Assembly: GCA_002110485.1 (NCBI GenBank)
Contig: MOWL01000067.1
Span: 1-64,000 of the forward strand
Origin: Emergomyces orientalis
Taxonomy: Eukaryota > Ascomycota > Eurotiomycetes > Onygenales > Ajellomycetaceae
Length of the DNA stretch: 64,000 nt
Direction: 5' to 3'
This document shows, one piece after another, positions 57,228-64,000 of the stretch. The notes below the pieces were generated by a model, which was not told where the DNA came from, did no database searches, and saw only the letters and a list, made by a program, of their open reading frames with translations. The number at the start of each line of letters is the position of its first letter. The stretch's first letter is position 1. The translations under genes were made by a program, and so were the position numbers.

Positions 57228-58173
57228 GTTTGATTATTGGTAACGTTTAGTTGCGTACTAGTCAAAAAAGTGGACGATAAACACAATCCAGTGGGTATAT
57301 GGGGTGGAATGGAAGGGTTCAAAAGGGTGTTTTTGTACAGTACAAGGGCAATCGATTTGGGCAGGCCTTGGTTAACTCTTCGGTAAGAAAGCAAACCTCG
57401 ACGGTTGTTCCTGGGTTGAGTGTATAGGAGGAAACAACAACGAGCTGCCGTTAGAACCCTGATACTAGGTAGGCGTAGAGGGGGTAATGTGCCGAAGAAA
57501 GACAGAGTCTTAAAAAGGTTCAGTCAGTCTAGATCCTCCGTTAGTGGGCGTTTGTCAGGTGCCCAGATTCGGATGCGACTGGGCCGGATCCGAAACCACA
57601 CAGGAATAAATAGAAAATAGCCACGTAAGGCCGTATATAAATCAAAATCAGTGCCAACTACTATCCGTTTCATTCGCCAGTTGACACCTAAAATGGTGAT
57701 ATTGGGGGGATATTGGTTGCAGTAATATTTTTCTGCTGTGCCTGACGAAATCTTGATGCAAAAGGTTTGCGATGAGGCGAAATTAAAGTTTGAGCTAGAC
57801 CTCAGCCTAAATGCTTATTCAGAATGCAGCCAATCAGCGCGACAGAATGACATTAAACAAGAGGAGGGGAAAACATCAATGTATTTATGAACAACCAGGT
57901 ATACCTAGTTAACCCATATTTGTTAGGCGTACGGAAATGTAGAATTCTAAAGATGAACACTTTCTCTCAAGGACAATACTTTCTATATTATATAACAAAC
58001 ACTTGAGTAAGCTCAAGTAGCCAATGGAGCATACTTCCACCTAAAACAAAAAAGATTACCAAAATATGATACTCTATTATGCCATGCTACGCTATGCAAT
58101 ATGATGCCAAAAGAACTCCACGCTTAAAAAAGATCAAATTAAAGAGATATAAGGCTCAGAAATCCCCCCCCGG
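57228..58173. other. Intergenic, no gene seen
   Basis: About 950 bp including the LAS1 promoter and the 3' UTR of the next gene. A 66-codon frame at 57,420 is Arg-rich and unlikely to be real. Confidence 0.6.
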
Positions 58174-59472
58174 TCAAACCCAACTATACCCAAAAGCACC
58201 GTAAAACGGCACAAACATGTTAGGAGGAAATCCCATGGCATGTTGGTTCGACTTCGTAATTATGAGATCCGAATCCTGCTCGTCCTCAAAGAAAAACGAC
58301 CTGCCAGCCATGTCTAAGTGATAGACAGGGCTACTTTCGGGATCATCCTGCTGAGAAGATAAAACCCACGGCTCATTTTGTTGAATGTGAGAAGGTAATT
58401 CGAAGGGGCTGTGGGATGCTTGCATCATCCGCTCGATTCGGGGCTTGGGATCCTCTGGCGTTTGTATTTCATCCTGTCCCTGGTTTGCCCTTTGGCTACA
58501 ATCGTCGCGGCCTTTGTCTTTGTCTTTTTCGATATTACGGCTATCTTCGTCGTCGCTGTCGTCATCGTCTTGCGAAGATTGGATGGTCGAGGGGTCAAAT
58601 GTTTCTTCCAATTTCAGTCCCTTGCCCCCAGGGCGTTTTACGGATATTAGCGATTCTGCGTCTCTGTCCAGGCTCAGAAAGCTGCCCAATGGGTAATCCC
58701 ATTGCGGTAGTCCTTCAGGTTCATCGTAAAGTCCCACGCCAACGAGTTCTTCGCCGGGCCCGTTCCTATCGGGCACAAGGAGCGGAGTTTTAGGTTCACT
58801 GTCATAATGCTGCGTAGGAAGAATGTTCGGTGTTGAAAATGCAGTCGGAGCTGTCGAGCCACTCTCTATATCGTTTGCCAGAGGCATACTGTAGCCAGTT
58901 GAAGATATCAGGTAGTTCGTCGTAGGGGGGTCTGAAGAGAGCGACTCCATGACATAGATTGAGTTGCGATTAGAAATATCCAGTTGGCAGTGCGGGAATT
59001 CCATCTGCTGAGGATATGTTTGATTGCTAGAGAGGTTCGGGACATATTGTTGAGAATAGAAACCATCGCTGGTCATATAAGTTTGCGACGTAAGCATTTC
59101 ATTGGGCTGATATGTTCTAGCCTGCCATGTAGGTGATGGTCGAGTCCTGGGATATGTAGTGTTTGAATGCTTGGGAGATGATAGTGAGCTGACCGGTCTC
59201 TCATCTGGAACGGTCCCTAGTAGAGCAGAATGGAAAGACTGCTCGCGGATACTATTTCGAACAGCACGACGTTGTTTATGACAATGGTTGAACATCATAT
59301 CTCGCTTTGCAATCCGGTTAGGGCTATTATCTGCACTTGTAGTCTTGAGTACGTGGTGGGCAGCTCGTCGTCGTTGTGACGTTTGGCCGCCTTGGAAGGT
59401 AGTGAAGAATGGGATATTGCTCGCGGAGCCCACGAAAGAAGGCCGGTACCAACTGTTGTCAGCCATGATCAA
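58174..59472 (-). CDS. Unknown acidic, largely disordered fungal protein
   Basis: Single-exon frame of 432 residues; ATG 59,466 is an alternative start with better context. The N-terminus has a basic patch (SQRRRAAHHVLK, HKQRRAVRNS), possibly a nuclear signal. The middle is Ser/Thr/Pro/Tyr-rich. Two motifs near residues 235-290 look conserved in kind: GVGLYDEPEG and KRPGGKGLKLEETFDP. A strongly acidic/charged stretch follows (SSQDDDDSDDEDSRNIEKDKDKG) in a longer Asp-rich segment, and the end is hydrophobic-aromatic. I do not recognise a domain. It has no signal peptide or membrane span. The long open frame with no intron and the biased but non-repetitive composition support it as real. Confidence 0.7.
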   Translation of the reverse strand: MIMADNSWYRPSFVGSASNIPFFTTFQGGQTSQRRRAAHHVLKTTSADNSPNRIAKRDMMFNHCHKQRRAVRNSIREQSFHSALLGTVPDERPVSSLSSPKHSNTTYPRTRPSPTWQARTYQPNEMLTSQTYMTSDGFYSQQYVPNLSSNQTYPQQMEFPHCQLDISNRNSIYVMESLSSDPPTTNYLISSTGYSMPLANDIESGSTAPTAFSTPNILPTQHYDSEPKTPLLVPDRNGPGEELVGVGLYDEPEGLPQWDYPLGSFLSLDRDAESLISVKRPGGKGLKLEETFDPSTIQSSQDDDDSDDEDSRNIEKDKDKGRDDCSQRANQGQDEIQTPEDPKPRIERMMQASHSPFELPSHIQQNEPWVLSSQQDDPESSPVYHLDMAGRSFFFEDEQDSDLIITKSNQHAMGFPPNMFVPFYGAFGYSWV

Positions 59473-62110
59473 AGAGTTTGATTCATTAGGAATCTAGTTG
59501 CGGCTTGAAAGAAAGGGTGCTAAAGAATATGCGGATGTGGGGGAATATAAAAAGGCTGCAATGTAAGTATGTAAGCTGCGTTTTCGTGTTCTAGAGTTGC
59601 AAATATATAAAAAATAGTAGCCGACTGGGTGAGTCGAAAACCACTAGTGCGCAAGGCTACGGATAGGATTCTAATGTCTAAAAGGGGAGTAAATGGACTA
59701 TTTCTGGGACAAGAGATCTGTGCGGTTTATGGACATTATTGCGTCGTAAGAACCCGCCATGCAGTTTCGTCGGGCAAAGCACTTGGAAGCAGGGGACGAT
59801 GATATAAAAGATGATGGGTCTAAAACAGCCGAACTGTTGGCTTGCACTCACTCCGTCCCAAGATTGTCAAAATCCGCAAAAAAAAGGTTCAGGAGATGAA
59901 AAACAAAGCGAAGGTGGTATTATTTAGCAGCGGAGCACACGAAGTTTCGCGTTGGGGTACCCTGCATATCAACACAGTGGATTAGCGGGAGTGATCTAGG
60001 ACCAAGCCACCCATCCATACCTTGTCAACATCGAAACTTGGATGCCATGTTCAGAAAGAGCCATAAAAGACAAACTTAAGCCGGTGGGATGGGCCCCGGT
60101 CCCAAAACAGGGGTTGTGACGCGCCCAGGAATGTTCCGTGTTTGCAGACATCATACCCACATGATGCCATTGTTGCATGCAGATTTAGCCCCCTAGCCCA
60201 GCGCGTTTCCGTATTCCGTCCTGGTCTCGGAATTCAAAGGTGGAGCTGCCATGGAAGTAGAACAAGAAATATCTGGGTTCTGGGTTCCATAACCTCCTTA
60301 ATACGGGGACTCCACACTACTGGATGGCTGAGATATGCGGTTAGTTTGATCCCACGAACACTACGGGCTCCATGGCTGCTTCGCCCCAGCAGTAACACCA
60401 GGGATAGCTCGTTAATAATAAACGGCAAAGGTCCGGTTGGTTTCGCTCACAGCGTCATTCAAGCTATATTACCGTGCACCTCTGATTTCTCGGCGTCTGC
60501 TGGGAAAGGTCTTACCAGACCTGTGCCACAGTTTCTGCTGGATTCAACATGTTGGATATTACAATGTGTTCTCAAAAAATGCCACCTAAGTCTGAAAAAG
60601 GCAATAATGGGGGAAAAGGAAGCAAACCCAAAAGCAAACCACACGCCAATAATGTCTGCCAGAGAATGGAGCTAGTGGGGCCGTGGTGTATGGGTGGATA
60701 CCTGAGAAACTTTTGCTCTAGTTGCGCACAGATAGTTGCAACTCAGCAACGAGAAGGTTTTATCTTGCTAACTATCTGGCGACGAGCTAAATGATGGGCG
60801 TGTAATGCCCTTGGATCGCAGCTGAGAGGGGGGTAGGACGCCTGGTCAATAGCAGTCATATATCAAACCCTGTTCCGGATCAAGGGTGAGGGCGGTCAAG
60901 AGAGTATCAATTTATTTATTTTATTAATTACGCAAACTTCACGAGAATACACACTTATTAGGCACCTAAGTCATTAATCAACCAGGAACGTCTCAAAAGA
61001 CCGGAATCAAATCTGGTCATTCAGATTCACGTAAGTCCAAAGCACCTGAAACTCATTGGTTAACATTATTCTTCTCAAACTTCCCTGCAGCAAATACCCG
61101 GACAAATCAAGGTTTGTAATTCGGGAGTTCACTCCGTGTAAAATGGCAGAGAGCGTTGGCGAACTTTTCGTGTGGGTCTATTTCTGCTCTGGCAGCGGTG
61201 TTGGGGTTGGGACCGTGAGAGAAGAGGGTAAACCTATTTCTGGGCGGCAATACGCAGAGTAAAATATCCGGGTAAAGGGTTGGATCAAAAGTTTGGCTTG
61301 GGTGAACTTGATCCGGACGTGACAAAAGAAAAGGCTGAAACTATGTATCCTCACTATGATTGTCGCAAAACGCAGAGCCAAGTGGCGCGTTGTAACTCCT
61401 CAGTAATGCAGTGCAGAATGCCCATAATTTTCGCCCACAGCAAAGAAAACATGGCAGAGAATAATAATATCGTCTTGCATTACCCACCACTGGCCTGCCA
61501 CCAGCCATACTTTGGAGAAGGGGTTCTTTAACTATGGAATTACTAGGAAGAATTTGCCAGCTGCAACCGACATTCAGGGGGTTGAAATCTCAACCAGGGA
61601 ACCTGTCCGGTTAGTATTTGCCCGCTCGCTCCAGAATAAATTACGCCCACCCGCCCACTCATCCGCCTATCAGCATCCATCCGCTCACTGGCCAGTGATG
61701 AATTTTCTTCACGCTACTCCGTACCTCGAACTTTCCAATATTTCCAATCTTGTAACGAAGGAGGCGCGGAGGAGTATGCCGAAGGATAAATTACGCACAT
61801 CTAATACTTGTGATAATTGGTCCAAATATCGCCTGAAGTCCACAAACACCTTTTTGCCAGATGCGATCTGGCCCCAAAAGTTGCCAACTAGGGGGGCACT
61901 GATACCGCCCCATGTACTCCGTACGCTGTAGTGCCCCGTCATTAACAAGTTATGTGACGAAGTATGATCCTCGTCGTTAACTCACGTTTCGGCTGAGATC
62001 CATGGCGTATCTGTTCTCTCGTTTTTATTTGGCCTGCTTTTTGAGGATAAGGTTCATAAGTTTTATAACCTTTGCAGTACACCTGATCCCAGGGCGGAGA
62101 ACATCTCTAG

Positions 62111-62144
<34 letters not shown>

Positions 62145-64000
62145 TAAATAAATAATAAACAATTAGAAAGAGTGGCGTGCTTCAACAAATATCAGTATGC
62201 GATTGTGATAGCTGGAATGGATATCTGTTTCCATTTCCATTTACCAGCAGTCTACCTACATGCATGCACAATAATATCACTCACATCCTTTGTGCCCACA
62301 TTGCTCGGGTCTAGCTCACAATTCATCATAGAAGTGCCGATTGGCATCTAGTTTATTATTTCAGTAGTCTGGAAGTGGTACGCCAAAGGCCCTCAGATCC
62401 CCATGTTGAGCTAAAGATTGCAGCATTCATTATTGCAAGAAATAGTGACGGGCGGCGTTGAGATGGATGCGAAGCATACGTTGTTCAAGGGCACAGCGTA
62501 TTCGTATCGAGAAGAGGCCCGCAAGAAAGCTGATCACTCCTTCGCATGAGTGACGACGAAGACGATGATTATTATCCATTTCTTAACCTTTTCCCGCCAG
62601 TTTCCAAACTCTCCAAAATCTCAACCAAAAACAGGAAGAAAATAACTCTACCATTCACCACATGGTTAGGGAAACGCTCAATGAACCCAGGGGCATATCG
62701 AAACGCCACAAAAGCCGATGGGCCAAGCCAAACTTGTTTTTCATCATTCACTTCACACAGCCCCGGATCCTCTTGAATTATTGGAGGAGCGTTGAAGTCG
62801 GGTGGATTGAGGAGTTCGTAACTAACAAGCAATGCTAAAAGCCTCCATTCATAGTTACATCAATACCTGATCCTGCAAGCAAGGAGTCAAATTTTTGAGG
62901 CGTCCGTAAGATTTAATCAGCTTGACTCAAAGAATACAAATGCACTCTCACTTGGGGGGGCGTGATATTGGGCAGGCTTTACGGGCGCATCAAATTTAAC
63001 AAGAAAGCACGAATTTTTTTCAGATTAACAAGTGCTGGCCACGGAGACTAGGATGAGGCCGGCAACGATACTCCACCAGTGCCGTTTTTATGCCATTAGG
63101 ATGAGTTGAAGTGGATCTGGGTCAGATGTGCAAAACGGATAATCATCCATCTATACTCCATACAGACTACAGAGTATTCAGGTTGCAGTCTCAAACATGG
63201 GGACTCGCAGCGGTGGCTCATCGCTCTCCTAAAACATGACGACCGCCACTATCCCCACCACTCGAAAACTTCCTCCCGCCAAGCCATCGACATGCGTAAG
63301 CGTAGGCAACTTCGGCAATATTATTTTCTCTACCGCGTATTGTTCTTGGTTCTTTGATTTCTGTTCCTCTTCGGGTCTGCGTGGTCGCTCTCGTCAAGGC
63401 AGAAAATTAAACCCCCCAATCCCAGAGGCTCGATTCGCGTCCGCTACCACAGCAGACAACAATTAAACACCGAAAACCTTTTTGTAAGTGCTGGATGGAT
63501 AGATGAGCAGAGAAATAGAATGGTTAAACTCTAGACCCCTTGATACAAAATTGACCGATTATTTAACGCGCTAAACGCAAAGATTACCAGATCAAATTGA
63601 TGACACAAGGCGAGGTGTCCACGGCCGCACGGGTGTTGCAACACAGACTTTTTCACTCTTATTTTGCTTTGTCCAGCCATCAGTAGAGCCGAGCCAATCA
63701 CATAATCTAGAATTCAAAAGGAATGCCAGTGGACTTGGCCCAAACCAGCACACCCTTGACTCGCGTTGAGAGTCGCCTGCCAGCAAAAGTCCTGTCAGCA
63801 CCAAATTTATTGGTTCATACAATGCGAAGATTGTCACAAGGCTTGACGGGGGGCAAAAAAGAAATACTCTGTGCATGGTAACTCGTCCCACCCTGCTGGT
63901 CAGAGTCGCGCCAATGGAACCTGAAAATTGTTCTTTGTCCTATCACTAACCGTGCTTGTCAGAATGGTGAGACAGGGAAGCCCGCATATATCAGCTTACG
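59473..64000. other. Long region with no supported gene
   Basis: About 4.5 kb of balanced to slightly AT-rich sequence. The longest frames (60,142-60,675 + and 61,512-61,931 +) have no recognisable motif, poor start context and no plausible splice partners. A small - strand frame at 62,572-62,832 reads somewhat protein-like but cannot be assigned. A run of 26 A (62,112-62,137) followed by AT-rich TTAATAATAAATAAATAA may be the tail of an old retroposed copy. No tRNA was recognised. Confidence 0.45.

Noticed and set aside
60142..60675. 177-codon + strand frame
   Set aside because: No domain, odd composition (Trp/Arg/Ser), no supporting neighbours or introns; likely chance.
60549..60794. Possible truncated parvulin (MPPKSEKGNNGGKGSKPK start)
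   Set aside because: The Lys/Gly-rich start resembles Pin4-type parvulins, but nothing like the isomerase domain follows in any frame.
61512..61931. 139-codon + strand frame
   Set aside because: No recognisable motif, and the antisense frame is also open; likely chance in a gene-free region.
1..64000. tRNA, rRNA or snoRNA genes
   Set aside because: I scanned by eye for B-box-like GGTTCGAATCC and cloverleaf arms and found none convincing; a tRNAscan/Infernal run would be decisive.

Overview
This is a filamentous-ascomycete nuclear window. The genes have several short introns with GT..AG ends and CTAAC-like branch points, and the protein set is typically Eurotiomycete. A gene-sparse AT-rich repeat block sits beside a gene-dense stretch of balanced composition. 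That pattern, with gypsy-rich AT islands, fits an Onygenales dimorphic fungus such as the Blastomyces/Emergomyces group, but the species is an inference and not shown by the sequence.

Positions 1-16,293 hold two copies of one large Ty3/gypsy retrotransposon, tail to tail. Element 1 (+ strand, 5' part outside the window) ends with a full 348-bp LTR at 5375-5722 and has landed inside the 3' LTR of element 2 (- strand, 5723-16,293, about 10.7 kb when whole). Together they form an inverted repeat spanning 1-12,590. Element 2 is riddled with C:G to T:A changes (RIP-like) that turned CGA and TGG codons into TGA. Element 1 keeps a 962-codon pol ORF. Downstream of pol, where an env gene would lie, the element has a third ORF of about 880 codons. 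Its C-terminal half has the ligand layout of a phytanoyl-CoA-hydroxylase-like Fe(II)/2-oxoglutarate dioxygenase. This is the most interesting thing in the window. Element 1 has lost the dioxygenase part through a 1,291-bp deletion between 6-bp repeats.

Positions 16,294-18,640 hold AT-rich remains of LINE (Tad-like) elements, including an open RNase H/zinc-knuckle 3' end, and a possible solo LTR. Positions 18,640-23,380 are nearly empty apart from a small secreted 12-residue-repeat protein (- strand, 19,879-20,319).

From 23,387 to 59,472 there are 17 host genes: a short kinesin-3 (UncB/NcKin3 type), eIF2B delta (GCD2), APC13, DNA polymerase alpha B subunit (POL12), a Sec14-like lipid-transfer protein, the AMPK gamma subunit SNF4, a RhoGAP-like protein lacking the arginine finger, an OTT_1508-type deaminase-fold protein, a Q-rich secreted protein, 3-hydroxyisobutyryl-CoA hydrolase, mitoribosomal uL4m and mL38, inner-membrane protease IMP1, a DUF1264 protein, glyoxalase II, LAS1, and one unknown acidic protein. 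Mitochondrial functions cluster at 45.6-51.1 kb (hydrolase, two mitoribosomal proteins from a shared 249-bp promoter region, IMP1). All splice models were built by hand and give total coding lengths divisible by three. I see no gene that I can support in 59,473-64,000.
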